From a virus, in the IMG/VR virus record IMGVR_UViG_3300037189_006993, positions 1 through 37,478 of that record: 37,478 bases of DNA, one strand, 5' to 3'. Shown here one piece after another: positions 1-9,400 of the stretch. Made by a program: the position numbers and the translations under genes. Below the pieces are notes generated by a model. That model made no database searches and had not been told where the DNA came from. It worked only from the letters and a program-made list of their open reading frames with translations. Numbering within the stretch: position 1 is the stretch's first letter; every line of letters begins with the position of its first letter.

Positions 1-692
1 AATGAATTAGTGACAGCAGCAGTATAGTAAGCAAAAGGATTATCAGATTTTGATTCATCGAATTGGAGTCCTATTTGAGTTAGTTGAAGAATAGCCTGCC
101 CACGCATTTCATCATTATAAGTATAGCCTCGAACGTTACCTCTTGTGGCGTATCGTTCGCAGAGTTTTAAAAACATACGGGCTAAGTTATCAGTCATTTT
201 ACCATGATCTTTTGAAAACTTTCCAGCCTTCAATCCGCCTTTCCAATGACTCTTACCTACGCAGACAATATTATTGTTCTCGTCAAATTTCCAATGTTGG
301 AATGGTGGAAAGTTTACTTTCTCGTGACTGTCAGCAGTATTTTTTAAAGTCTTTTTACGACCAGGAGCCAATGGCACATGTTCAAAGGTCATTACACGAA
401 ATACTATATCAGCTTTGTCAATTTTTTTATAGTCTATTTCAAAATCTTTAGAGGGAAGTTTTTTGTTTCCCGCAATGACCGCAGCTTCATGTGCTTGTTT
501 AGATAGTCTTGCTGCTCGATTCCTTTTAGCTTCTGCTATGGTTCGAATGTTTACTTTTTCTAGATTCGGTATGATTAGATCATACTCTGAATATTCGGGC
601 TTGATAAAACTACAGTAGGTGTTTTTGCTGAGGTGTATCTCTCTTAGCAAATCCTTATTAGTAAGGTATTTGATTTTTGGAGGGCTTATCAT
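1..692 (-). CDS. 55: Late-transcription sigma factor, T4 gp55-like (C-terminus cut by window edge)
   Basis: The minus strand is open from an ATG at 692-690 to base 1, giving 230 full codons with no stop; the gene continues left of the window. T4 gp55 is the phage sigma factor that, with gp33 and the sliding clamp gp45, directs host RNA polymerase to late TATAAATA promoters. The evidence is the block at residues 167-230, with motifs such as LARMFLKLCERY, GYTYNDEMRGQA, FDESKSDNPFAYYTAAVTNS. This matches the sigma region-2 part of T4 gp55 (compare its [21 protein letters not shown]). About 165 N-terminal residues, including the motif HWKGGLKAGKFS, are absent from T4 gp55 but typical of the longer form in aquatic T4-like phages. 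An AGGAG lies 12 bases before the start, and no alternative start is better. It is divergent from the structural genes. The family is well supported; the N-terminal extension's function is unknown. Confidence 0.86.
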   Translation of the reverse strand, partial: MISPPKIKYLTNKDLLREIHLSKNTYCSFIKPEYSEYDLIIPNLEKVNIRTIAEAKRNRAARLSKQAHEAAVIAGNKKLPSKDFEIDYKKIDKADIVFRVMTFEHVPLAPGRKKTLKNTADSHEKVNFPPFQHWKFDENNNIVCVGKSHWKGGLKAGKFSKDHGKMTDNLARMFLKLCERYATRGNVRGYTYNDEMRGQAILQLTQIGLQFDESKSDNPFAYYTAAVTNS

Positions 693-741
693 ATGTTCGT
701 ATTACTCCTATTAGAATATAATAATAGCATATTTTTCTTCC

Positions 742-749
742 GATAAATA
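742..749 (+). promoter_or_regulatory. Late promoter -10 element (GATAAATA)
   Basis: GATAAATA lies 27 bases upstream of the gp48-like start, in the 84-base divergent gap after gp55. It matches the T4 late consensus TATAAATA in seven of eight positions and the NATAAATA form reported for cyanophage late genes. It probably drives the baseplate gene run to its right. Confidence 0.65.
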
Positions 750-776
750 GAGTATAGCGGAGAAAATATACTCAAA

Positions 777-1904
777 ATGGCATTATCTATCAACCCTTTG
801 GCAAAATTAGTTTCATCAGTTTCGCAACAGGTATCATCTGCTGCAGATTCAGCTAACACAGCACTGCAAGGCGAACAGTTTGCTTCTTTAAAAAATAATG
901 TAAATGATGCGGTTTCTAGACTAAGTGGTGGCATAGGCAGCGGACTAAATGGTATCACAGCTTCAGCTAACACTTTTGCAGCTGATGCTAAAGGAGCACT
1001 AGCCGGCATAACTGGCGCTCTAGGTGGTGGAGGAAATCCCATACAGTCTTTGGCATCTAACGCTTCTGCAGCTGCTGGCGGATTAGCCGATGCTGCTGGT
1101 AGTATATCTAACACAGCTTCAAACATCGGAGCCAGTCTAAATAAACTAGGCCTTGCTTCAGGAGGTCTTGGAGGCGGACTAGCCAGTTTGGCCGGACAGA
1201 TATCGTCAGCAGCAGGTGTATTAAACAATTTGTTGAGTGTAGCCAGGGGAAAAAATTTACCAGCAGGAGCAGAATTATTTAGTGCCACTGGTTCTTTCGT
1301 CGAGCTTAAAGCGAACCCTGCCAACGACTGGCGTGTAAAATTAAATGCTAACTTTGGTCTATTTGGTAACGCATTTCAGCGTCTTTCTGATACTGGTGGA
1401 TTCTGTTGGCCTTACTTGCCTAATATCACAGTATCAACTAAAGCAAATTACACTCAGATAGATCCTGTACACAGCATACAACCTTTCTATGCATATAAAA
1501 ACAGTCAAGTAGATGACATTCAGATCAGCGGTGAATTTTCTGTTGAAACAGAATTAGATGCAGAGTACTGGATACAGGCTACTACGTTTTTAAAAACAGC
1601 TACCCGAATGTTTTATGGTCAAGGAGAAAATGTAGGTAATCCTCCTATCATCTGTAATTTAAACGGTTATGGTGCTCGAGTGTTTAACGGAGTACCAGTG
1701 ATTATTAAAAGTTTTTCAGTTGACTTTAAAGAAGATGTCAACTATATGAAATACAATTCATCTGACGGAGCCCCGACTTGGGTTCCTGTTCTCAGCAATA
1801 TATCAGTGACAGTGTCACCAATCTACAATAGAAGTAGATTGCGACAGTTTAATCTCAAAGACTACGCTAGAGGAAACACAGTAGCAGGAGCAGGATTTAT
1901 CTAA
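777..1904 (+). CDS. 48: Baseplate tail tube cap, gp48-like
   Basis: A 375-residue protein, close to T4 gp48 (364 residues), which caps the tail tube at the baseplate and starts tube polymerisation. Residues about 20-165 are strikingly rich in Ala, Gly and Ser and look like a long, low-complexity, probably helical region. From about residue 170 the sequence becomes a regular beta-rich domain containing WPYLPNITVSTKANYTQ, PFYAYKNSQVDDIQISGEF, PPIICNLNGYG and KSFSVDFKEDVNY, the pattern I associate with gp48/gp54-like tube-cap proteins of aquatic T4-like phages. It is the first plus-strand gene after the late promoter. A GGAGA lies 13 bases before the ATG, a rather long spacing. It sits just ahead of gp53. 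Assignment to gp48 rather than gp54 rests on recalled family resemblance and could be wrong; that it is a baseplate-tube junction protein is firmer. Confidence 0.72.
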   Translation: MALSINPLAKLVSSVSQQVSSAADSANTALQGEQFASLKNNVNDAVSRLSGGIGSGLNGITASANTFAADAKGALAGITGALGGGGNPIQSLASNASAAAGGLADAAGSISNTASNIGASLNKLGLASGGLGGGLASLAGQISSAAGVLNNLLSVARGKNLPAGAELFSATGSFVELKANPANDWRVKLNANFGLFGNAFQRLSDTGGFCWPYLPNITVSTKANYTQIDPVHSIQPFYAYKNSQVDDIQISGEFSVETELDAEYWIQATTFLKTATRMFYGQGENVGNPPIICNLNGYGARVFNGVPVIIKSFSVDFKEDVNYMKYNSSDGAPTWVPVLSNISVTVSPIYNRSRLRQFNLKDYARGNTVAGAGFI

Positions 1905-1906
1905 TC

Positions 1907-2206
1907 ATGGCATCATATAATAAAGTTAGTCCTTATCGAAATACCAAAGAAAACAAGTTGTATCTAGAATTGTTGACTATTAGACCTGTGCCTGCAGAAA
2001 AAGACGATTATCTTTATACCATAGAAAATCAATACCAGCATAGGCCCGATCTATTGGCCTTTGATCTATATGGAAATGCTGGTCTGTGGTGGATATTTGT
2101 ACAACGTAATATGGATGTGATTAAAGATCCTATCTATGATTTTGAACCAGGTGTACAAATCTACTGTCCTAAAAAATCAAATGTAGAAAAGTATATAGGA
2201 GTTTAA
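1907..2206 (+). CDS. 53: Baseplate wedge subunit gp53-like
   Basis: A compact 99-residue protein. In T4, gp53 (196 residues) is the last wedge component to join and locks the six wedges around the hub. The visible signature is a run of hydrophobic and aromatic residues, HRPDLLAFDLYGNAGLWWIF, followed by VQRNMDVIKDPIYDFEPG and a short IYCP segment. This is the conserved core of gp53-like proteins, and the IYCP turn resembles LysM-like proteins that end in a similar strand. It is about half T4 length, so it probably represents only the core domain. The gene starts 3 bases after gp48 ends, with AGGA at 1892-1895 inside the upstream gene as the likely ribosome site, so translation is likely coupled. 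Confidence 0.75.
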   Translation: MASYNKVSPYRNTKENKLYLELLTIRPVPAEKDDYLYTIENQYQHRPDLLAFDLYGNAGLWWIFVQRNMDVIKDPIYDFEPGVQIYCPKKSNVEKYIGV

Positions 2207-2207
2207 G

Positions 2208-4511
2208 ATGTCTATTTTTAGAGACATTGGCCAAACATTTTCTAATCTTGTCAGGCCGGACGGATTCCCCGCACTAAACTTACCGTCAGTACCTAATATT
2301 TCTACAGGGTCTGCACGAACAATCACAGGTCTACTAACAGGTAATTCGGCAGTATTAGATCCATTCAAAGCAGCCGGTATGAATCAGGATCCGACTAGAA
2401 CACCCGAAGTTCAAACTTTTGGATTGACCAAACCTAAAGGCGATGGTCCTCCCTACGATAACGTTTTAGAGCAGTTTGCTTCTTATGTTCCGTTGTGGAC
2501 ATTAGCCTGTCTAGAACCGTTTCAGTTTAACGATCCTAGCAGCTATAGAGGAAATCCAGCTAAACTTAAACATATAGTGATATCATCTGCTGGCCGGTAT
2601 GACAGTCAGAGAGTAAACACAGTAAATGGTGCTCCTGAATATTTTATAGACAACGTAAATTTTACTCATCAATTGATATCAATGAAAGGCAATACCAATG
2701 CTAGTGGTCTTAGTTTTGATGTTTATGAACCTTACAGCATGGGTTTATTTTTTCAAAGTCTCAACGTTGCTGCGGTAAATGCCGGATATCCCAGTTACGT
2801 TGGTAATGTTCCTTATCTTTTAAAACTAGAATTCTTGGGTTATGACGACAAAGGTAAAGTTTTTACCAGCACAGAAACGTTGGCCAAATATTTTACCATT
2901 AAAATTACAAATTCAACAATGAAAGTAGATGAAGGCGGCAGCAAATATAAGGTCACAGCCAGTCCCTATCATCATGAAGGCTTCGCTAATTCTGTAAACG
3001 TAGTTCCTAATAATATCAGTCTCTCTGGAGAAACAGTCAAAGAAGTTTTATGCACAGGAAAAAACAGTCTTATGCAGGCTCTAAATTCTGCGCAATTTAG
3101 ATTAGTTGATAAAAATCAAATAGAATATCCTGATCTATACCAGATAGTTTTTCCTACAGGTTTTGATGATGATGTAGGGTTAGTCAACGGGCTGAGTTCA
3201 GAGGAACTTAGAGCAACTATCGTGCCTGATGCAGAAGTTCAGGGAGACACTGCGGTAGTTCCTCCTAGCCTAGACCTAGAAACAGTAGACTTCGGAGAAG
3301 GAGAGATAGGAACTTCTAGCCTAGGATTTGATGCACAGTCCGGAGGAAACTATGTTTTTAAAACAGGACCTGACGTTATAGATCCAGAAACCGGAAGGAT
3401 CCAGCGAGACAAGATGTCTATAGATCCTAAGAGGAGAACCTTTCAGTTTGAACAAAACATCAAGATTACAGATATTATAAACAACATCGTAGCTAGTTCA
3501 AAATACTGCACAGAAAGTTTAAGAAACGAGCCCGATCCTCAAGGAATGATAGATTGGTTCAGGATCGATGTGCAAACCCAGATCAGTGAATTTGATACCA
3601 AGAGAGCCATCAATGCAAGAAAGTACATCTTTAGAATAGTTCCTTATAAAGTCAATGCTATGATTTTTACCAATCCAACTTCGGCGACTGCGGGATCAGC
3701 TGAGTTAGAAAAAATCATAGCCAAACGTTATGACTATATCTATTCTGGACAAAACAATGATTTATTAAAATTCGATTTAGTATACGACGGTATGTTCAAT
3801 AGAGGAGCATTGGTGACTAATGCTAATGATCATGCCACGATACAAAACACAGATAATCAAGGAACTACAGCTAGTCCTAAGACTACAGCTGAGGTTCAAG
3901 AAGGGCCGTCAGCTACAGCAGCAGCCACTGAAACTGGAACAGCTCCAGTAAAAGCCAACTACAAAATTAAAACCGGTACGGCGTCCGGAGACAAAACTGC
4001 TGAGCAGATAGTAGCTAATGTGTTTCAAGACAGTTTTGAAGGCGCTTCTAATGATATGATAAATGTCACAGCAGACATCTTAGGCGATCCCTATTATATT
4101 TCAGATAGCGGATTTTGTGCAAATTATCTCAGCGACTTCGGTCCTAACGAGCAAATAACTGCCGATGCCTCGATGAATTATGAAGGCTCAGAGATATTTG
4201 TCTACATAAGTTTCAGAACTCCGGTAGAACCTAATCTTGGAACCACCGGTCAAGGAGGATTGTATAATTTTCCTAAAGATCAATGGGTCAGCCCTTATAG
4301 CGGAATCTATAAAGTTGTGCAGGTAGAAAGTAAATTTAATAGCGGTACTTTTCAACAGACTCTACAGCTGAATAGACAACAGAATCAAAGCATTGATTAC
4401 AAAGGTAGAGAAGCTATCGAGAAACAGACTCAGCTGTTATATAATACTGATAAAAAAGAACCTCCTAAGAGTAGCCCGGTTGACGATCCTGGTTACAGTG
4501 AGTTTGTTTAA
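2208..4511 (+). CDS. Putative baseplate hub protein (gp27-like position and fold pattern)
   Basis: A 767-residue structural protein directly before the gp5-like gene, the arrangement expected of a gp27-gp5 hub pair. Residues about 165-270 carry FDVYEPYSMGLFFQSLN, YLLKLEFLGYDDKGK, FTIKITNSTMKVDEGGSKY and KVTASPYHHEGF. That order (beta domain, long helix, GS-Y strand) is seen in large hub proteins of T4-like and jumbo phages. Residues about 415-535 contain KITDIINNIVASSKYC, WFRIDVQT, ARKYIFRIVPYKVN and KRYDYIYSGQNNDLLKFDL, another hub-type block. The C-terminus (about 700-740) has YKVVQVESKFNSGTFQQTLQ, typical of baseplate hub beta-barrels. Residues about 540-600 are a Thr/Ala/Glu-rich linker, probably disordered. 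It is about twice T4 gp27 (391 residues). AGGAG sits 6 bases before the ATG. Hub identity is inferred from context and pattern, not direct homology to T4 gp27. Confidence 0.55.
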   Translation: MSIFRDIGQTFSNLVRPDGFPALNLPSVPNISTGSARTITGLLTGNSAVLDPFKAAGMNQDPTRTPEVQTFGLTKPKGDGPPYDNVLEQFASYVPLWTLACLEPFQFNDPSSYRGNPAKLKHIVISSAGRYDSQRVNTVNGAPEYFIDNVNFTHQLISMKGNTNASGLSFDVYEPYSMGLFFQSLNVAAVNAGYPSYVGNVPYLLKLEFLGYDDKGKVFTSTETLAKYFTIKITNSTMKVDEGGSKYKVTASPYHHEGFANSVNVVPNNISLSGETVKEVLCTGKNSLMQALNSAQFRLVDKNQIEYPDLYQIVFPTGFDDDVGLVNGLSSEELRATIVPDAEVQGDTAVVPPSLDLETVDFGEGEIGTSSLGFDAQSGGNYVFKTGPDVIDPETGRIQRDKMSIDPKRRTFQFEQNIKITDIINNIVASSKYCTESLRNEPDPQGMIDWFRIDVQTQISEFDTKRAINARKYIFRIVPYKVNAMIFTNPTSATAGSAELEKIIAKRYDYIYSGQNNDLLKFDLVYDGMFNRGALVTNANDHATIQNTDNQGTTASPKTTAEVQEGPSATAAATETGTAPVKANYKIKTGTASGDKTAEQIVANVFQDSFEGASNDMINVTADILGDPYYISDSGFCANYLSDFGPNEQITADASMNYEGSEIFVYISFRTPVEPNLGTTGQGGLYNFPKDQWVSPYSGIYKVVQVESKFNSGTFQQTLQLNRQQNQSIDYKGREAIEKQTQLLYNTDKKEPPKSSPVDDPGYSEFV

Positions 4512-4519
4512 AGGAAAAC

Positions 4520-6019
4520 ATGAGAGACGGAAGAACATCTAGCAGCGATGGCGCAGGTAAAATAGCCCAAGGTATACTTATGGCTAAGGTTGTTGGATAT
4601 CTCGATCCGTCCTTCATGTGCGGACTAGAAGTTACTCTTTTGAGAGATCAGGGAAATAATGTTGGCGAAGCCACGCAAAGCTATCAGGTCAAATATGCCA
4701 GTCCTTTCTACGGATCTACGGCATTTGAAAATCTTGGACTCAATAAAGCTGATTTTAACGATACTCAGAAAAGCTACGGTATGTGGTTCCCAACACCAGA
4801 AATAGGAACTACAGTACTAGTGGTTTTTGTAGACGGCAATCCTGCGGAAGGATACTTTATAGCCTGTGTGCCTGGAAGATTTATGAATCATATGATTCCG
4901 GCCATTGGTGGAAGTACAGAGTATGAAATCACAGATGTCGACAAGAAAAAATATGATACCACTCAGCCGTTGCCAGTCGCAGAAGTAAACAGAAAAACAA
5001 ATACACTAGAAAAAAGTCTATCTATTGAAAAAATCAAAAGACCAGTACATCCTATCGCAGATAGATTTTTAGAGCAAGGTCTTTTAGAAGATGATGTCAG
5101 AGGAGTTACTACATCTACAAGCCGACGAGATGCACCTAACACAGTGTTTGGGATATCAACTCCGGGTCCGTTTGATCGACGACAAGGAGCTAAAAAACAG
5201 TTTGTTGGAGACAGACAGAATCTCAGCCCAGTAACTATGCCAGTAAGCCGATTAGGAGGAACAACTCTAGTCATGGACGACGGTGAAGATAGATATCAAA
5301 GAAAGAAACCAGCCAGTGAAGGTCCAGTAGAATATGCCGACACTCTCGCAGGAGAAAAGGGAGATGCCAATGTTCCTTATAACGAATATTTTAGAGTACG
5401 GACTAGAACTGGACATCAAATACTACTGCACAACTCAGAAGACCTAATCTATATAGGAAATGCTCGAGGTACTGCTTGGGTTGAATTGACTAGCAACGGC
5501 AAAATAGATATCTATGCGCAAGACAGTATCAGCATCCACACAGAGAACGATTTAAATATACGTGCTGACAGAGATATAAATCTCGAAGCAGGTCGTAATA
5601 TCAATATTAAAGCTCACGAAAAACTATATCAAGAATCTCTAGGAGACACTAAGATACTGATAGGAGCCAACGGTGCCATAACTACAAAATCAGATCTACA
5701 TGTAGCTACATCAAAATCAAATTATTTTTCTGCAGGTGCCGAAACGCATACAAAAAGTGGTGGCGGATATTTTGAGACCGCAGCTACTATCAATATGAAT
5801 GGACCGGCAGCAAAATCAGCAACAGCAGAATCACCATTAGACACACACGATAATCCAGTAACTAGCTCAGAAGAAAAATGGGAAGGAAAAAATAGATATC
5901 AGAAAAAAGATCCTCTCAAGAGTATAATGAAGCGTATACCTATGCATGAGCCTTGGCTGTTGCATGAAAATCAATCGCCTAATTTACTAACTCCTGACAA
6001 TACTGACAGGGAGACATAA
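4520..6019 (+). CDS. 5: Baseplate central spike, gp5-like, without lysozyme domain
   Basis: A 499-residue protein. Residues about 15-130 form an OB-fold-like N-terminal domain (AQGILMAKVVGYLDP, YQVKYASPFYGS, YGMWFPTPEIGTTVLVVFVD, GYFIACVPG), as in T4 gp5, VgrG and other spike proteins. Residues about 325-390 are short alternating strands (KIDIYAQDSISIHTENDLNI, DINLEAGRNINIKAHEK), the trimeric beta-helix needle of gp5. T4 gp5 (575 residues) carries a lysozyme domain between these parts. Here the middle (about 140-300) is polar with no lysozyme-like block. The tail end has RIPMHEPWLLHENQSP, which I recall from gp5-like proteins of aquatic T4-like phages. AAGGA lies just before the ATG. The protein should pierce the outer membrane, but peptidoglycan cleavage would need another enzyme. 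Confidence 0.72.
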   Translation: MRDGRTSSSDGAGKIAQGILMAKVVGYLDPSFMCGLEVTLLRDQGNNVGEATQSYQVKYASPFYGSTAFENLGLNKADFNDTQKSYGMWFPTPEIGTTVLVVFVDGNPAEGYFIACVPGRFMNHMIPAIGGSTEYEITDVDKKKYDTTQPLPVAEVNRKTNTLEKSLSIEKIKRPVHPIADRFLEQGLLEDDVRGVTTSTSRRDAPNTVFGISTPGPFDRRQGAKKQFVGDRQNLSPVTMPVSRLGGTTLVMDDGEDRYQRKKPASEGPVEYADTLAGEKGDANVPYNEYFRVRTRTGHQILLHNSEDLIYIGNARGTAWVELTSNGKIDIYAQDSISIHTENDLNIRADRDINLEAGRNINIKAHEKLYQESLGDTKILIGANGAITTKSDLHVATSKSNYFSAGAETHTKSGGGYFETAATINMNGPAAKSATAESPLDTHDNPVTSSEEKWEGKNRYQKKDPLKSIMKRIPMHEPWLLHENQSPNLLTPDNTDRET

Positions 6020-6020
6020 C

Positions 6021-6458
6021 ATGGCTAAATTATACAATCAAAAAAGTGCAGCTTCAATGAATGCCACAGTCGTTGAATCTTCAAATTCGGTTTTTACCTA
6101 CAAAGGTTTTAGTTCACAAGATTCTAAAACTGGTTTTAAATCTTACGATATAGACCTAGTCAAACAGGATATTGTAAATCATTTTTATATTCGCAAAGGC
6201 GAAAAACTAATGAATCCAGATTTTGGTACAGTAATCTGGGACCTGTTATTTGAACCCTTCACTGAAGATGTTAAAAAGTTGATCGTAGAAGACGTTGAGC
6301 AGATAATAAACTATGATCCAAGGATTTCTATAAATGGAGTGTCCATAGACAGCACAGATATGGGTATACGTATAGAAGCAGATATAACATATCTACCATT
6401 TAACGTCAATGAGCGTATGGCATTTAATTTTGATAAAGAAAATAAGATTATAAACTGA
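6021..6458 (+). CDS. 25: Baseplate wedge subunit gp25
   Basis: A 145-residue protein of the gpW/gp25 family, slightly longer than T4 gp25 (132 residues). Together with gp6 and gp53, gp25 forms the conserved inner wedge core and contacts the sheath at its first ring. Recognition rests on YDIDLVKQDIVNHFYIRKGE, KLMNPDFGTVIWDLLFEP and the helix-turn segment QIINYDPRISINGV, where DPR replaces the usual EPR motif. These are followed by two antiparallel strands (IRIEADITYLPFNVNERMAF). About 45 residues precede the core and contain QDSKTGFKSYDIDL. AGGGAG is 7 bases before the ATG, and the gene begins one base after the spike gene ends. Its stop codon is the first element of a perfect hairpin (separate entry). 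The family call is secure. Confidence 0.87.
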   Translation: MAKLYNQKSAASMNATVVESSNSVFTYKGFSSQDSKTGFKSYDIDLVKQDIVNHFYIRKGEKLMNPDFGTVIWDLLFEPFTEDVKKLIVEDVEQIINYDPRISINGVSIDSTDMGIRIEADITYLPFNVNERMAFNFDKENKIIN

Positions 6459-6477
6459 CCAGATAATTTTATCTGGT
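6458..6477 (+). promoter_or_regulatory. Perfect 9-bp hairpin after gp25
   Basis: ACCAGATAA-TT-TTATCTGGT is a perfect inverted repeat starting at the last base of the gp25 stop. It is not followed by a U tract, so it is unlikely to be a strong intrinsic terminator. It could protect the 3' end of an upstream transcript or mark an RNA processing site, and it lies directly before a weak late-promoter-like sequence (GGTAAATA, 6475-6482). Confidence 0.5.
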
Positions 6478-6482
6478 AAATA
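6475..6482 (+). promoter_or_regulatory. Weak late-promoter-like element before gp6
   Basis: GGTAAATA lies 17 bases before the gp6 start and differs from NATAAATA at the second position. It overlaps the end of the hairpin. This is a weak candidate, supported mainly by its position in the only gap of more than 15 bases within the gp48-gp6 run. Confidence 0.25.
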
Positions 6483-6499
6483 TGAGATAGGAACCGGCA

Positions 6500-9400
6500 A
6501 TGACCACAACAACTAGACAAAATTCATTGATTCTAAACGAAGATTGGCGTAGAATATATCAGACATTTAAAAATGCTGATTTTAAATCTTACGATTTTGA
6601 AAATCTACGCAGAGTTATTATAGCCTATTTCAGAGAAAATTATCCAGAAGATTTTAACGACTATATCGAAAGCAGTGAATATCTTGCACTGATTGATGCT
6701 ATAGCATTCCTAGGACAGAGTCTAGCTTTTCGTATAGACTTAGCCAGCCGAGAAAATTTTTTAGAATTAGCAGAACGTCGCGAAAGCGTCTTGAGATTAG
6801 CCAAGATGCTCAGCTATAATGCCAAAAGAAATATTGCTGCCAAGGGATTATTAAAATTTGACACAGTTACAACAACTGAAAATATCTTAGATAGTAACGG
6901 GAAAAATCTAGCTCAGCAGACTATAGTGTGGAATGATACTACTAACACTAACTGGGCCGAGCAGTTTGTTACTGTTTTAAATTCGGCCATGGCAGATAAC
7001 ACAGAATTTGGTCGTAGTCAAGGATCTGCAGTTATCGATGGGATCAACGCAGAGCAATATAGATTCAGAACAGCATCAATCGATGTTCCTATTTTTACAT
7101 TTAGTAAAATTGTAGCAGGACGCCAGATGATCTTTGAGCTAGTCAGTACAGCTTTTAAAGGCAGAGAGGAGATCTATGAAGAACCGCCTACTCCTGGGAA
7201 TCAGTTGGGATTTGTTTATAGAAATGATGGGCGAGGAGGAACTAGCGCCAACACAGGATTTTTCCTGTTGTTCAAACAAGGAAATTTAGAATTAGCAGAT
7301 TTTTCAGTAGCTGTTCCAACTACTAACGAATTAGTCTCAGTCGATAGCAATAATATCAACAATGATGATGTTTGGTTGTTTAAGCTCAGCTCGTCAGGTG
7401 CGCAACAGGACGAATGGGTTAAAGTACAGGCGCTGACAGGAAACAATATTGCATACAATAGCATAACATCTGATATTAGAAATATCTATTCTGTTATCAC
7501 AAAAGAAAATGATAGAATAGACCTGGCATTCGGTGACGGAGTCTATGGTAATTTACCTCAGGGAGCTTTCCGAGTATACTATCGTAAGAGTAACGGACTA
7601 ATTTATCAGATAGCTCCTAATGAAATGCAAGGTATATCTATAACGATACCATATGTCAATAAAGTAGGAGTAGCTCATTCTCTAACAGTTACACTAAGTT
7701 TAAAATATACAGTAAACAGTTCTTCAGCAACAGAATCTGTAGATTCTATCAGAGTCAATGCTCCTGCCCAATACTATACACAAAATAGAATGATAACTGG
7801 AGAAGATTATAACCTAGCTCCGTTGTCGACTAGCCAAGATATACTTAAAGTCAAAGCGATCAATAGAACATCGAGCGGTATCAGCAGAAATTTTGATGTA
7901 CTAGATGCCAGCGGAAAATATAGCAATGTAAATGTATTTGCAGACGACGGGTTGATTTATAGATCAGATATAGAAAGATCTTTGTCTTTTAAATTCACAA
8001 ACAGAATCGATATTGTCAACTTTATACGAAACAGTATAGAGCCGATATTCACTGACACTGATATCTATAATTTTTATCTTACTAAATTTGATAAAATTTT
8101 ATTTCCTCCTACTGCGCTATGGGAACAAGTTTCAGTCGGGGTTAATCTTAGTACCGGATATTTTAAAAATTCAATTGATGGAAGTAAATTAAAAGTGGGA
8201 ACCTATACTACGAGTGTTCTACGATATCTTACAGTTGGATCATTGATTAAATTTGTTCCTCCTCCCGGAAAGTCTTTTAAAAACGGTAAACTAGTAGACA
8301 CAGATTCTCAAGATGCAGAACAACGACAGTACATATGGACCAAGGCTGTAAAAATAGTTGGAGACGGAATAGCAAACAACACCGGTGTTTTAACCGGAAA
8401 CGTAGGTCCTGTACAGTACAGTGATCTTATTCCCTCAGGAGCGACCGCTTCTAGAGTAGTTCCAAAATTTACAAATAATATTCCTACAGCTCTTGAAAAT
8501 GAAATGGTAAATTTAATCACAGCTAATTTAAATTTTGGTCTGCGATACGATTATCTAGATTCTCAATGGAAGATTATCACAGCTCCAAATTTAAATTTAC
8601 TAGATGCATTTAGTCTAGGTAAAGCCGGAGATACTACTAATAGCGGCCTAGACAGCTCTTGGATGTTGGCGTTTATCAAAGAACCTGAGCAATATGTTGT
8701 CAACATCCGAGGAACAGACTATATTTTTGGAAGTCTGAAACAAAATAGATTTTATTACGACGATAGTCAGCGGGTTTATGATAGCAGAACTAATACTGTA
8801 ATCAAAGATCAAGTAAAGGTATTAGGTATCAATCCTGCTGGCGATCTAATAAATCCTCTTAAACAGGACTTACAATTTGAAATTTCAGATTCTATTATTT
8901 TTGATGACGGATACCAAAGTACAGAAGAAATAAAAATCACATTCTTTGACAGTGACGACGATGGTGTGATTGACGATCCGGATGCTTTTGATCTTATAGT
9001 AGGAACAGCTAACAGCTATCTATTTTTCCAGGAAACAGTAGATTCCTTGGGAAATAAGATCCGACAGTTTGTGGACAATTCTGACGACCATATCCTTATC
9101 TATCAAAAAGAAAGTCTTATAAATCCCGGAGATTTTTCAGATGGACAATTGATTTATTTCTATGACATTGATGAAAATTTAATAAAGAGAGTCAATGGAT
9201 CTTCAAACACATTGACAGTAGAACCAACATATTCTGCGAATCTAGGCAGAGCAAAATTAAAGTTTCAGTACATTCACAATGCTAATGTAGATAGAAGAAT
9301 AGATCCTAGTTCTAGCAATATTATTGATGTATATCTGTTGACCAGAAGCTACGATACTACCTACAGAAATTATCTAGCCGGTGCAGCGACTAAACCTGAA

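Noticed and set aside
143-451. Plus-strand open frame of 102 codons inside the gp55 region
   Set aside because: It lies antisense to gp55, has no ribosome site and no recognisable protein features; gp55 is clearly recognised in the opposite strand.
689-1324. Minus-strand open frame of 211 codons, rich in Ala and Pro
   Set aside because: It is the antisense image of the Ala/Gly-rich part of the gp48-like gene; its composition is explained by that bias, and it overlaps the late promoter.
1141-3900. High count of CTAG tetramers (16 by hand in this stretch)
   Set aside because: This is only modestly above the roughly 9-10 expected from base composition, so it may be chance or codon preference; it needs a whole-genome count.
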